Origin: Lewinella sp. JB7
GTDB taxonomy: Bacteria; Bacteroidota; Bacteroidia; Chitinophagales; Saprospiraceae
Direction: 5' to 3'
NCBI RefSeq assembly: GCF_024297185.1
Contig: NZ_JANCTD010000002.1
Location: 496,001 to 560,000 of the forward strand
DNA length: 64,000 bases
Numbering within the stretch: the first letter of the stretch is position 1; each line of letters starts with the position of its first letter. Below are positions 44,438 through 53,488 of the stretch, piece after piece. The translations under genes were made by a program, and so were the position numbers. The notes under the pieces are model-generated. The model was not told where the DNA came from, ran no database searches, and saw only the letters and a program-made list of their open reading frames with translations.

Positions 44438-45970
44438 ATGAACAAAGATTTTCTACAAACCCTGGGTCTACAGGACGATAATAACGGGAGCAGTACCGGC
44501 CAACGGGGCTTTCACAACCCCGATGCTCACCTCGTCAGTCGCTCCCCCGTTGACGGAGCCGTCATCGGACGCGTCAGCATCACTACACCCGATCAGTACG
44601 AACAAATCATCGCCCAGGCCGGGGAAGCCTTCGAATACTGGCGTACCGTGCCCGCCCCCCAGCGTGGCGAGATCGTACGGCAGTACGGCGATGCCCTGCG
44701 GGCTAACAAGGATGCCCTTGGCCGCCTGGTGAGCTACGAAATGGGTAAAAGCCTGCAGGAAGGTTGGGGCGAGGTGCAGGAGATGATCGACATCTGTGAC
44801 TTCGCCGTGGGCCTCAGTCGTCAACTCTACGGTCTGACGATGCACTCCGAGCGCCCCCTGCACCGGATGTACGAACAGTATCACCCCCTGGGAATCGTCG
44901 GTATCATTTCGGCCTTCAACTTCCCCGTAGCGGTATGGAGCTGGAACGCGATGATCGCCATCGTATGCGGCGACGTCACCGTTTGGAAACCCAGCGAAAA
45001 GACTCCCCTGTGCGGCGTTGCCTGCCAAAATATCTGGGCTAAGGTCGCTAAGGACAACGACCTTCCCGAAGGGATCAGCAGCCTGATCAATGGCGACTAT
45101 ACCGTCGGCGAAATGCTCACGAAGGACCAGCGCGTACCGCTTATATCGGCGACCGGATCCACCCGTATGGGGAAGATCGTCGCCCAGACCGTCGCCGGCC
45201 GTCTCGGCAAGACCCTGCTGGAACTGGGTGGGAACAACGCGATCATCGTAACCCCATCGGCCGATATGGATCTGGTGCTCACCGGCGCGCTCTTCGGTGC
45301 CGTCGGCACCTGCGGGCAACGGTGTACCAGTACCCGTCGCCTCATCGTCCACGAAAGTCGCTACGAGGAAGTCCGCGACAAACTAGCCGGCGCCTACGGT
45401 CAACTTAGTATCGGTGACCCGCTCGATCAGAATAACCACGTCGGACCACTGATTGATGCCGACGCCGTCGATACTTACCTGGCGGCCATCGAAGGCATCC
45501 GGCAGGAGGGCGGCAATCTCATCGTGGAGGGTGGCCGCATCGACGGACTCGGATCCGATTGCTACGTCAAACCCTGCATCGCCGAAGTGGCGGCCGACAG
45601 CCAGATGGCGCAAAAAGAAACCTTCGCCCCGATCCTGTACCTGATGAAGTACGGCGATCTGGATGAGGCCATTGCCATCCAGAACAGCGTCCCCCAGGGA
45701 CTTTCGTCCGCCATCATGACCACCAATATGCGGGAAAGCGAATTATTCCTGAGCGCGGCGGGCAGTGATTGTGGTATCGCTAACGTTAACATCGGGACGA
45801 GCGGCGCCGAGATCGGTGGCGCCTTCGGCGGAGAGAAGGAAACCGGCGGTGGCCGCGAGTCGGGCTCCGACAGCTGGAAAGCCTATATGCGGCGGCAAAC
45901 CAATACCATAAACTACTCCACCAAACTGCCCCTCGCCCAGGGAATTACGTTCGACCTACAACCTATATAG
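44438..45970 (+). CDS. Aldehyde dehydrogenase, ALDH7/antiquitin type
   Basis: This is a 510-residue NAD(P)-dependent aldehyde dehydrogenase. It has IVGIISAFNFPVAVWSWNAM and VWKPSEKTPLCGVA, the Glu of LELGGNNAIIV, and the catalytic Cys in GTCGQRCTSTRRLIVHE. These blocks match family 7 (antiquitin, AmaB), which oxidises 2-aminoadipate semialdehyde in lysine catabolism; the substrate here is inferred from family only. TACCTTCG about 30 nt upstream may be the promoter. The epimerase gene follows with 1 bp between. Confidence 0.85.
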   Translation: MNKDFLQTLGLQDDNNGSSTGQRGFHNPDAHLVSRSPVDGAVIGRVSITTPDQYEQIIAQAGEAFEYWRTVPAPQRGEIVRQYGDALRANKDALGRLVSYEMGKSLQEGWGEVQEMIDICDFAVGLSRQLYGLTMHSERPLHRMYEQYHPLGIVGIISAFNFPVAVWSWNAMIAIVCGDVTVWKPSEKTPLCGVACQNIWAKVAKDNDLPEGISSLINGDYTVGEMLTKDQRVPLISATGSTRMGKIVAQTVAGRLGKTLLELGGNNAIIVTPSADMDLVLTGALFGAVGTCGQRCTSTRRLIVHESRYEEVRDKLAGAYGQLSIGDPLDQNNHVGPLIDADAVDTYLAAIEGIRQEGGNLIVEGGRIDGLGSDCYVKPCIAEVAADSQMAQKETFAPILYLMKYGDLDEAIAIQNSVPQGLSSAIMTTNMRESELFLSAAGSDCGIANVNIGTSGAEIGGAFGGEKETGGGRESGSDSWKAYMRRQTNTINYSTKLPLAQGITFDLQPI

Positions 45971-45971
45971 T

Positions 45972-46997
45972 ATGCGTTTTCACCTGGTGTCCGGAGGCTG
46001 CGGCTTCGTCGGTCGGAATATGGTCAAGCGACTCTACCAAACCACGGCCGATACCATCATTTTTGTCGATAACCTTAGCGTGGGCACCCACCCCACCTCC
46101 TGGCTCAAGCTCGAACCGGAGCGCGAGGACGGCGATCTCGAAGTTTTCGCCGACGGACGGTTGCTGTTCCTGCATCAGGATTTCCGACGCTTCCTGCGCG
46201 ACATCATCGACGATCCCACCTACATTGCCAAGCACTACGCTCCGGCGTTCGAACGCTTCGCGGACGTATTTCACTTCGCCGCCATCGTCGGTGGGCGCTC
46301 CACCATCGAGGGCGACCCCATGAAAGTAGCCCTGGATCTGAGCATCGACGCCGAGTTTTTCTACTGGGTCACCCGCCACCGCCCGGAGCGTACGCTCTAC
46401 CCCTCGAGTTCCGCGGCCTACCCCATCGACCTCCAGACGGAAGGTGACGCCATTGCCCTTGCCGAGTCGGACATCAACTTTAAAAAGATGGGCGAGCCGG
46501 ACATGACCTACGGCTGGTCGAAGCTTACCGGCGAATTTTTGGCGAAGGTGGCCGCCGAGCACTACAGTCTGAGCGTAACCTGCATCCGGCCGTTTTCCGG
46601 CTACGGGGAAGATCAGGACCTCTCCTACCCCATTCCGGCCATTGCCGCGCGCATCGCCCGGCGCGAGGATCCGGTCGAGGTATGGGGCACCGGTCGCCAG
46701 GGCCGCGATTTCGTGCACATCGACGACGTACTCGACTGCATTTTCTTCGCCATGGAGCGCGTAACCGACGGCTCCGCCATCAACATTGGGCGCGGCGAGT
46801 TACTGTCATTCATTGACATCATCCATACGATGTGCGACATCGAAGGGTATTCACCGGAAATCAAGCAGTTGCTCGACAAACCCGTCGGCGTGTTCAGCCG
46901 CTACTCCAATATGGACAAGGTTCACGCCATGGGTTGGCGGGCGGGTATCTCCGTACGGGAGGGAATGCGTAGGGTGCTGGAAGCGCAGAAGGGCTAA
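45972..46997 (+). CDS. NAD-dependent epimerase/dehydratase (extended SDR)
   Basis: This is a 341-residue nucleotide-sugar SDR. The Rossmann motif is VSGGCGFVGRNMV (GxxGxxG form), the active site is SSSAAYP with YGWSK (YxxxK), and IRPFSGYGEDQDLSYPIPAI follows. RDFVHIDDVLDCIFFAMERV is the typical substrate-binding region. The product sugar is not predictable. It is cotranscribed with the ALDH gene (1-bp gap). Its stop overlaps the convergent T9SS gene by 4 bp. Confidence 0.85.
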   Translation: MRFHLVSGGCGFVGRNMVKRLYQTTADTIIFVDNLSVGTHPTSWLKLEPEREDGDLEVFADGRLLFLHQDFRRFLRDIIDDPTYIAKHYAPAFERFADVFHFAAIVGGRSTIEGDPMKVALDLSIDAEFFYWVTRHRPERTLYPSSSAAYPIDLQTEGDAIALAESDINFKKMGEPDMTYGWSKLTGEFLAKVAAEHYSLSVTCIRPFSGYGEDQDLSYPIPAIAARIARREDPVEVWGTGRQGRDFVHIDDVLDCIFFAMERVTDGSAINIGRGELLSFIDIIHTMCDIEGYSPEIKQLLDKPVGVFSRYSNMDKVHAMGWRAGISVREGMRRVLEAQKG

Positions 46998-49564
46998 AAC
47001 CCTTTAACAAATTTGGCGAGGTAGGTATTTCCGGTTCGGGTATCGCTCAAGCTGAGGAAGTACAAGCCTGCCTCCAGTGAAGTAATATCCAATCTACCAC
47101 CTTTCAACTCCGGTAACTGGCCCTGACGCAACAAGCGTCCGCTCACGTCTACCAATGTATAGCCTGCCTGGCGCGACAACTGCCGGTACTGCAGTGGATC
47201 AATCCAGATTTCCGTTCTTGCCGGATTTGGACTTAAAGACAAACCGATAAAGCCGGAGTGGGTAACCAGTGAATTAGGAGTTGTTGCCACGGCCGTGACC
47301 GAGATGTTATCCACGCTCATACCGTCACCCTCACCCACGTACCGCCCCTGACTAAAATCGGCATCGTCGTACTGCTGTATACGCACGACCGTGGTACTGC
47401 TCAGCGTGAGTCCCAGGCTATCGGCAAGACGAGATAAATCTATTGAGATTTTCCGGCGAGTACCAATGCTAAGATTTTTAGCCATTGTAAAGGTGCCCCC
47501 TCCATCGACACTTAGTAAAACCCCGTCTTCTTCGTCAATTTCGTCAAGTGGATTTAACAGGTCGAAGGAAAGAAATACAGAGTCGTACACCTGAGAATTG
47601 ACGTCGAGTAAGATGTCGAGTCCGGTGGTATTGTATGCTTGGGGTTCATCACAGCGCTTTCCCAGTAGGTACCGGAATGAGTCTCCGGGTCCCGTTCCTT
47701 CGTAGTACTCCATCCGGACGGTGGGTCGGATCAGCCCCCCTTCTACGGACTGCATTATTGACGTTCCCGCCGCAAGACGCATCCAGGGCGGAAGTACTTC
47801 ATCCTCAAAATCGTAGTCTACTGGGGGCCTTTGGTGAGTGCCGGAGGGTTCGTATACCCTGATCTCGTCTATTGCAAATCCGTCCGCTTCACCGGTATAT
47901 CTTCCGCCGCTGAAGTCAGCGTTATCTACCTGTTGAAACCGAATGATAAAACTGTCCGTGAGCGCTAGTCCGGCCTCCGTGGCTAACGCGGTGACGTCCA
48001 GTGGTGGGTGATAACCGTACCCACCGCACCAATTCTCGGGATCGAAATTCCAAACCTTGACGAAAGACCTTCCTGCATTTTCGCTGAAGTAGATACCGTC
48101 GTTCAGATCGGTTTCGTCATCAAAATCGCGAATGTAAAAATCCAAGAATACCTTGTCGCGCCCCCCCAGGTTAAGGTACACGTCTAATCCGTTCGCGGAG
48201 TAAGCCGCTGTTTGATCACATCGCTTACCTAATAATACTCCGAAGGAGCCATTCGCACCATTTCCCTGGGAGACGTGGAAGCGCGCATTAGGATTTACAA
48301 AGCCCGTAAAGGGAAGCGCGGTAGAATCGGGATTGCTCCATGCGATGGATTCACCCAGTGTACCGTCCTCAAAATCAGCGCTAAACGGGATAGCAGCATA
48401 GGTCCGGTCCAATTCGTACACTCGGATGTTATCAAGCGCGAATCCATCGCCTTCACCGACGTAGCGCCCCTGACTAAAATCTGCATCGTCGAATTGCTGG
48501 AAGCGAAGTACGGAGCGATCCGTCAGGCTCAGTCCGACCGAGTTGGCTAACCGGGACAGGTTCAGGGGAGGATGTTGGCCGATGCCGACACACCAGGTAC
48601 TGGGATCGAAAGACCATATTTTAGAAAATGAGTCTCCTCCGTTGGTACTTAGATATAGTCCATCGGGGATATGAGTTTCGTCACGGTAATTATTGATAAA
48701 GAAGTCTAGTATGACATCCTGTTTGTCCGCCAAGTTGAGGTGCAAATCAGCTGCGGCTGAAGTAAAAACCCCGGTTTGATCGCACCTCTTGCCCAGCAGA
48801 AGACTCGGAGAATTGTCTACTCCACTATTAGCATGCCGACGGGCAACTACCGATGGCAGCGCGGCGTCCTCAAATGGTAATGCCGTTTCAACAACCGTAG
48901 GAATCGTCCACCACGACTGAAGATCCGGCACCTCGAAATCATCGGTTAACGGCAGCGTAGCGTACACGGTATTGGCCTCAAATATTTCAATATCGTCCAG
49001 TGCAAAACCGTCGCCGTCCCCGGAGTACCGCCCGCTGGTAAAGTCCGAATCGTCGTACTGCTGAAAGCGTATGACGAAATTGTTATTCAACGCAAGATCG
49101 TGCTCGCTCGCCAGTTTACTAACGTTCAGAGGTGGATGCACTCCGTATTGGTCACACCATAGTTGTGCTTTAAAGTCCCATACCTTGGTGTACGTAGCAC
49201 CCCCATCGTCACTAAAGTAAAGACCGTCCTGCGGGTGCGTTTCTTCCCCGAAATCCCTGATCCTAAATTTCAATAAAACGTCTTGTTTATTCAAGAGATT
49301 GAGTCGAATTCCAAATCCGTTGCGGGTAAAGGTTCCGGGGGAATCGCTCCGCTTGCCAATTGCTAACCCAAACTGACCCGCTCCTATATATGCGCCCTGC
49401 CCCACGAAGATCACTCCGTTTTCTCCCTCTAAATTTGGCTCAATCAGGTAGATGGAAGAATCGATTAGTCCGAGTTCAAAATCATCCGAGAAAGGTAAAT
49501 CCGCCTGAGCAAATGCTATGGCGGTGGTTAACAGCGTAGCGGCGATGGGCAATAGCGACTTCAT
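46994..49564 (-). CDS. T9SS type A surface protein with four ~185-residue repeats
   Basis: This 856-residue secreted protein has signal peptide MKSLLPIAATLLTTAIAFAQ, followed by four tandem modules of about 180-190 residues. Each carries LGKRCDQT-type (LAIGKRSDS in the first), then DGLYFSDDGGATYTKVWDF-type and RFQQYDDADFSQGRYVGEGD-type motifs ending GFALDDI. The last 80 residues are a T9SS type A domain (LSLSPNPARTEIWIDPLQYR, SLEAGLYFLSLSD, AKFVKGF). The modules look like beta-jelly-roll (MAM/concanavalin-like) binding units with an acidic, possibly Ca-binding GDGDGF turn. Function unknown; adhesin or glycan binding is inference. Confidence 0.8.
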   Translation of the reverse strand: MKSLLPIAATLLTTAIAFAQADLPFSDDFELGLIDSSIYLIEPNLEGENGVIFVGQGAYIGAGQFGLAIGKRSDSPGTFTRNGFGIRLNLLNKQDVLLKFRIRDFGEETHPQDGLYFSDDGGATYTKVWDFKAQLWCDQYGVHPPLNVSKLASEHDLALNNNFVIRFQQYDDSDFTSGRYSGDGDGFALDDIEIFEANTVYATLPLTDDFEVPDLQSWWTIPTVVETALPFEDAALPSVVARRHANSGVDNSPSLLLGKRCDQTGVFTSAAADLHLNLADKQDVILDFFINNYRDETHIPDGLYLSTNGGDSFSKIWSFDPSTWCVGIGQHPPLNLSRLANSVGLSLTDRSVLRFQQFDDADFSQGRYVGEGDGFALDNIRVYELDRTYAAIPFSADFEDGTLGESIAWSNPDSTALPFTGFVNPNARFHVSQGNGANGSFGVLLGKRCDQTAAYSANGLDVYLNLGGRDKVFLDFYIRDFDDETDLNDGIYFSENAGRSFVKVWNFDPENWCGGYGYHPPLDVTALATEAGLALTDSFIIRFQQVDNADFSGGRYTGEADGFAIDEIRVYEPSGTHQRPPVDYDFEDEVLPPWMRLAAGTSIMQSVEGGLIRPTVRMEYYEGTGPGDSFRYLLGKRCDEPQAYNTTGLDILLDVNSQVYDSVFLSFDLLNPLDEIDEEDGVLLSVDGGGTFTMAKNLSIGTRRKISIDLSRLADSLGLTLSSTTVVRIQQYDDADFSQGRYVGEGDGMSVDNISVTAVATTPNSLVTHSGFIGLSLSPNPARTEIWIDPLQYRQLSRQAGYTLVDVSGRLLRQGQLPELKGGRLDITSLEAGLYFLSLSDTRTGNTYLAKFVKGF

Positions 49565-49671
49565 AGGGTTCCGTATTTATTCCGATTCCCAGTCTCCCGG
49601 GATCACGGCGATGAATACCTTAAACTATGGTCGAACGCGTATTTATTTACCGGATAGATAAGGATGATTTG

Positions 49672-49719
49672 GTGCTTTAAAAGCACATAATTTTTATTTC
49701 TGTTACGAATTTTGTAACA
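49672..49719. repeat. Two small palindromes in the AT-rich upstream region of the T9SS repeat protein
   Basis: GTGCTTTAAAAGCAC (49672-49686) and TGTTAC-N7-GTAACA (49701-49706 and 49714-49719) lie in a markedly AT-rich stretch. The 310-bp gap 49565-49874 otherwise holds only the -7 element at 49821; no coding sequence is apparent. They may be operators for the minus-strand gene. Confidence 0.35.
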
Positions 49720-49820
49720 TAAATCTTTGTTATGTAGCTAGTTACTCCAATCATACAATGGGAATATATTTCCCGAATATTCCTGAAACTTTTGGTGTGT
49801 ACTGGTAATTCTCGGGCTGT

Positions 49821-49828
49821 TACCTTTG
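49821..49828 (+). promoter_or_regulatory. TAnnTTTG -7 element (TACCTTTG) of the GT4 gene
   Basis: An exact -7 match lies 46 nt before the TTG start at 49875. A TTG at 49792-49794 is 26 bp upstream, longer than the usual spacer. Confidence 0.45.
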
Positions 49829-49874
49829 CTCACGCGCCCCGCCGCCCCGATCTATTTAGCTCAAATATTACCCA

Positions 49875-51137
49875 TTGACCATCATCTGCTTCGGCCCCGG
49901 CCCAAAATTCAAGGGGGGCATCTCCAATTACAATACCTCCCTGGCTAAGGCACTCGACCGCCGGGGCAACTGCGAGGTGCATATCGTAAGTTGGACGCAG
50001 CAGTATCCGGCCATCATTCCGCGGGAATTCGTGGATAAGACGAGCCGGGTCGACCTGCTGGAAGGCACGAACGTGAAGGTCCATTACCTGACGAACTACA
50101 ACAATCCGCTGACCTGGCAGGAAACCTACCGCCGGATCGTGGAGCTGAAACCCGATAAAGTAATCTTCCAGTGGGCCATCGCCATCCAGGGGCTACCCAT
50201 GGGATACATTGCCCGCAAACTCAAACGTCATCCGGAGATTGAGGTGGTTTTCGATCTGCATTTCGTAATTCAGAAGGAGAACAGCAGCCTCGACCGCCGC
50301 TTCACACGTTACGGCATCGCCCCGGCCGACACCTTCATCGCGCACGCCTACAAAACGGTCGACGAGCTCCGGGAGCTTTTCCCCGACCGGGCGTTGTCCG
50401 TCAATGAGGCGGGAACGCGGGAGCAAGGTGTCACCACCGTAATTAAGCTTTACCACCCGGTATACGACCTCTTTGCCCCCCGGCCGGACTTCGACGTGCA
50501 GGCCTTCCGGGAAGCCCACCAACTGCGGGAGCACGTCTTCCTGTTCTTCGGGTTCATCCGCAAGTACAAAGGTCTGCACAACGTGATACGCTCATTCGCG
50601 GAACTCGCGCGGCGGCGCGACGACGTTAGTTTGATCATCTGCGGAGAGTCCTTTTGGGACACGCTCAAAACCGATAAGCTCAGTACCAAACTGAAGAACG
50701 CCACCTTCGGACTCGCCAAGAAACTCTTCCTTAATCAAGCGGACGATGAACGCGACTACCGGCCGCTGGAGCTCGTTGACAAACTCGGTATCCGCGACCG
50801 CGTGATGGTCAGGAACGAGTTCGTCGCTAATGAAGAAGTGCACCAGTACTTCCAGGCCAGCGACGCCGTGGTCCTCTTCTACGAATACGCCACGCCCTCC
50901 GGCGTCGAGAGCATCAGCTACAACTTCCAGTTACCCGCCGTCGCCACCAGAGTCGGACACTTCCCCGAAACGATCAGGGACGGCTACAACGGCTACCTCG
51001 CCGAGCCCGATGACATCCAGGACATGGCGCGTCAGTTGGAACGAATGATCGACTCTCCCATCCCCCGCGAAAACGTGCGGGAAACCACGAAGGAAATGAG
51101 CTGGGACAACTACGCCGCCGCACTGGTACGAGGCTGA
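49875..51137 (+). CDS. Glycosyltransferase family 4 protein
   Basis: This is a 420-residue GT-B-fold glycosyltransferase. The N-terminal loop FGPGPKFKGGISNYNTSLAK is the acceptor-side G-rich motif. The C-terminal half has LFFGFIRKYKGLHNVIRSFA (FxGxxxxxKG) and ASDAVVLFYEYATPSGVESI with the donor-binding Glu (E-x7-E region). FPETIRDGYNGYLAEPDDIQ follows. It probably adds a sugar to a surface polysaccharide or lipid. The start is TTG at 49875; no earlier ATG or GTG fits. It stands alone, with a repeat region at its 3' end. Confidence 0.85.
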   Translation: MTIICFGPGPKFKGGISNYNTSLAKALDRRGNCEVHIVSWTQQYPAIIPREFVDKTSRVDLLEGTNVKVHYLTNYNNPLTWQETYRRIVELKPDKVIFQWAIAIQGLPMGYIARKLKRHPEIEVVFDLHFVIQKENSSLDRRFTRYGIAPADTFIAHAYKTVDELRELFPDRALSVNEAGTREQGVTTVIKLYHPVYDLFAPRPDFDVQAFREAHQLREHVFLFFGFIRKYKGLHNVIRSFAELARRRDDVSLIICGESFWDTLKTDKLSTKLKNATFGLAKKLFLNQADDERDYRPLELVDKLGIRDRVMVRNEFVANEEVHQYFQASDAVVLFYEYATPSGVESISYNFQLPAVATRVGHFPETIRDGYNGYLAEPDDIQDMARQLERMIDSPIPRENVRETTKEMSWDNYAAALVRG

Positions 51138-51139
51138 CT

Positions 51140-51258
51140 TCCGGCAGCGAAGTAGCACGCGGTCTCCGACCGCTGAAGTACAATGCTGCCTCCGGCGGCG
51201 AAGTGGCACGCGGTCTCAGACCGCGGAAGTAAGATGCTGCCTCCGGCAGCGAGGTAAG
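51140..51258. repeat. Two 51-bp direct repeats plus partial third, each with two hairpins
   Basis: Units 51140-51190 and 51191-51241, and a partial copy from 51242, share TCCGGCRGCGAAGTRGCACG and a GCTGCC end. Each contains a hairpin GCGGTCTCAGACCGC (51210-51224; variant at 51159-51173). At each junction GCTGCC-TCC-GGCRGC forms a second hairpin. The array starts 3 bp after the glycosyltransferase stop. The interval 51259-51445 shows no repeat or gene. Confidence 0.85.
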
Positions 51259-51445
51259 AACTATCTCCATCCAAGGGGCATAACTGAGCAGTGGGAAATT
51301 CCATACTGAAGTACTGCCAAACACATTGTCAACGGTACGGAAATGGATTGCAGCTTGCCGTGCGAACGGGAATTTTTGGATGGGAGAATAATCGGGATTA
51401 GGGGGGGCAGTTGTCAGTCTTGGAACATAAGCGCTAAATAGTTAG

Positions 51446-51646
51446 GCGCTGCCGGAGGCAGCATCGTACAGCGCCGCCGGAGGCAGCATCGTACAGCGCT
51501 GCCAGAGGCAGCATCGTACAGCGCCGCCGGAGGCAGCATCGTACCTGCGCTGCCGGAAGCAGCATCGTACAGCGCCGCCGGAGGCAGCATCGTACAGCGC
51601 CGCCGGAGGCAGCATCGTACCGCGCCGCCGGAGGCAGCATCGTACC
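51446..51646. repeat. Eight tandem 25-bp GC-rich repeats with internal hairpin
   Basis: Eight consecutive units (25 bp, the fourth 26 bp) run from 51446 to 51646. They share GCGCYGCCGGAGGCAGC and ATCGTACA. GCTGCC-GGA-GGCAGC in the T-type units is a perfect hairpin, and is the reverse complement of the hairpin in the 51140-51258 array, so the two arrays lie in opposite orientation. The array ends 2 bp before the convergent amidohydrolase stop. Confidence 0.92.
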
Positions 51647-51648
51647 GG

Positions 51649-53361
51649 TTAGCGGGAGACGGCTTCGTACTGCCGTTGGCCCTGAACGTAGGTAGCTACT
51701 ACCTCGGTGTCCAGGATCTCGTCGTCAGCACAGTTCAGAAGATTGTGGGAGAGGATAACAAAGTCCGCCTGCATCCCGGGCGCCAGCGTTCCCCGTACGT
51801 CCTCCTGAAAGGCTGCGTAGGCCGGGGCCGCCGTATAACTGTGCAGGGCTTCCTCCCGCGTCATGGCTTGCTCCGGAAAGAAAACGGCCTTGCCGTCAGC
51901 ACGTGCCCGGGTGACCGTAGCGTAAAAAGATTCGAGCGGATTCACGTCCTCTACCGGGGCATCGGTACCGTTCGTCACTACGGCGCCCGCATCGAGCAGG
52001 CTGCGCCAGGGATAGGCGCCTTCCCGGGCTCGTTCGGTACCCAGACGGGTTTCCGCGAACAGCGCATCGGACGTGCAGTGGATACCCTGCATGGAGGCGA
52101 TCACGCCGAGTTCGGCGAAGCGGGGAATATCGTCGGGATGCAGGTGCTGGCTGTGCTCGATGCGCCACCGCCGGTCGTCCCCGGGCTTGACGTATTTAGC
52201 CATCAGATCGAGGGTCTCCCGGTTTGCGCGATCCCCGATGGCGTGGACGCAGAGTTGCATGCCGTGGTCCATGGCAAGTTGGGCGATACTATCTACGGTA
52301 GCCACCTGGGTGGTGTTCTGACCGGTGAACCCGGGGTTATCGAAGTAGGGCTCCAGCAACCAGGCACCGTAGCTACCGAGGGCGCCGTCGAGTTCGCTCT
52401 TAATGGCCGAGCACTCGAAGCGATCGCCGTAGTGGGGTAAACCGTCCATGTTGCCCGCCATCTCATCGTAAGAATGACGCAGCATGACCCAGAGGTTTAG
52501 CCGGAGACTGTCGGCTTCGTCGAGCTCCTTGTACCAGTCCAGTTCCCGAAATTTCGTGCCGGCGTCCTGAAAACTGGTGATGCCGTTGCGCAGGCACTCC
52601 TCCTGAGCGGCGCGGATGCCCGCCAGCCATTCTTCCTTACGGGATTCCGGGGTCATGGTCTGCACGAAGTTCTGGTAGGCATCGGTGATCAGGTCCATGG
52701 CCCGCTCTTCGAAGACGCCGGTAGGGTCGCCGAGCTCGTCCCGGAGTATGCGGCCGCCCCGCGGATCGGGGGTTTCCCGGGAGACACCGGCCAGCTCCAT
52801 GGCCCGCTCGTTCGCGAAGAGGCCGTGGCCGCTCGCGTGGCGGAGCACGACGGGGTGGTCCTGCGTCATACGGCTGAGTTCGTCGTGTACGGGGTAGCCG
52901 CCAATACTGTGGTCATGGGGAGCATCCCATTTTTCCTGGTGCCAGCCCCGCCCGGTGATCCAGTCCCCCTCCGGGGTTTCCTCGGCCCGCTCGGCGACCA
53001 TGGCGATGATCTCCTCCCAGCTTCGGGAACGGAGAAAGTTCAGGTTTCTCAGGCTGCTTCCCAGACCACTGAAGTGCGCGTGCCCCTCGATGAAGCCGGG
53101 CATCAGAAACTTACCGTCGGCATTCAGCCGTTCGGTCGTATCGTCCAGCTCACCGCTCCAGGCAGCGGTATCGCTACCGATGGCCAGAATGGTGCCGTCG
53201 CTACCTACCAGCATGGCCGTCGCGACGGGCTGGTCCTTTCCCGGCCAGATCTCCGCGTTGTATACGAGCATGGCCGCGCGGGACTCGACGGGGTCGTCAG
53301 ATCCGGTACAGGAGGTAAAAAGCGTAAGCAAAAGAATTACGAGTAGGTAAACGGGCTTCAT
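51649..53361 (-). CDS. YtcJ-like amidohydrolase lipoprotein
   Basis: This 570-residue metal-dependent hydrolase has a signal with lipobox LFTSC (Cys18). The amidohydrolase metal motif is MPGFIEGHAHFSGLGSS (HxH). Further ligand blocks are CVHAIGDRANRETLDLM and IEHSQHLHPDDIPRFAELGV, then VTNGTDAPVEDVNPLESFYA with the catalytic Asp. The C-terminus has GTLAPGMQADFVILSHN. This is the YtcJ/exoenzyme-regulatory amidohydrolase group; the substrate is unknown and its lipoprotein nature implies periplasmic action. The ATG at 53359-53361 is chosen for the lipoprotein signal. Confidence 0.88.
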   Translation of the reverse strand: MKPVYLLVILLLTLFTSCTGSDDPVESRAAMLVYNAEIWPGKDQPVATAMLVGSDGTILAIGSDTAAWSGELDDTTERLNADGKFLMPGFIEGHAHFSGLGSSLRNLNFLRSRSWEEIIAMVAERAEETPEGDWITGRGWHQEKWDAPHDHSIGGYPVHDELSRMTQDHPVVLRHASGHGLFANERAMELAGVSRETPDPRGGRILRDELGDPTGVFEERAMDLITDAYQNFVQTMTPESRKEEWLAGIRAAQEECLRNGITSFQDAGTKFRELDWYKELDEADSLRLNLWVMLRHSYDEMAGNMDGLPHYGDRFECSAIKSELDGALGSYGAWLLEPYFDNPGFTGQNTTQVATVDSIAQLAMDHGMQLCVHAIGDRANRETLDLMAKYVKPGDDRRWRIEHSQHLHPDDIPRFAELGVIASMQGIHCTSDALFAETRLGTERAREGAYPWRSLLDAGAVVTNGTDAPVEDVNPLESFYATVTRARADGKAVFFPEQAMTREEALHSYTAAPAYAAFQEDVRGTLAPGMQADFVILSHNLLNCADDEILDTEVVATYVQGQRQYEAVSR

Positions 53362-53488
53362 TCGGAAGTGGAGTTGGGCAATCAAGGCTGATGAGGATAA
53401 AGGTAGCTTACCGAAACGCATTGCACTGCCGGACGACTTTGCACCCGCGACCCCGCAACAACTCCGGCACTTTCTTACCTTGCCGCCA

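Noticed and set aside
51434-51640. Open frame of 68 codons on the minus strand within the 25-bp repeats
   Set aside because: It is a low-complexity translation of the tandem repeat array (repeated CCLRRRCTM and AASGGAV units) with no promoter or family resemblance.
51446-51646. Possible CRISPR array
   Set aside because: Repeats are directly adjacent with no unique spacers, and no cas genes are present in the window.
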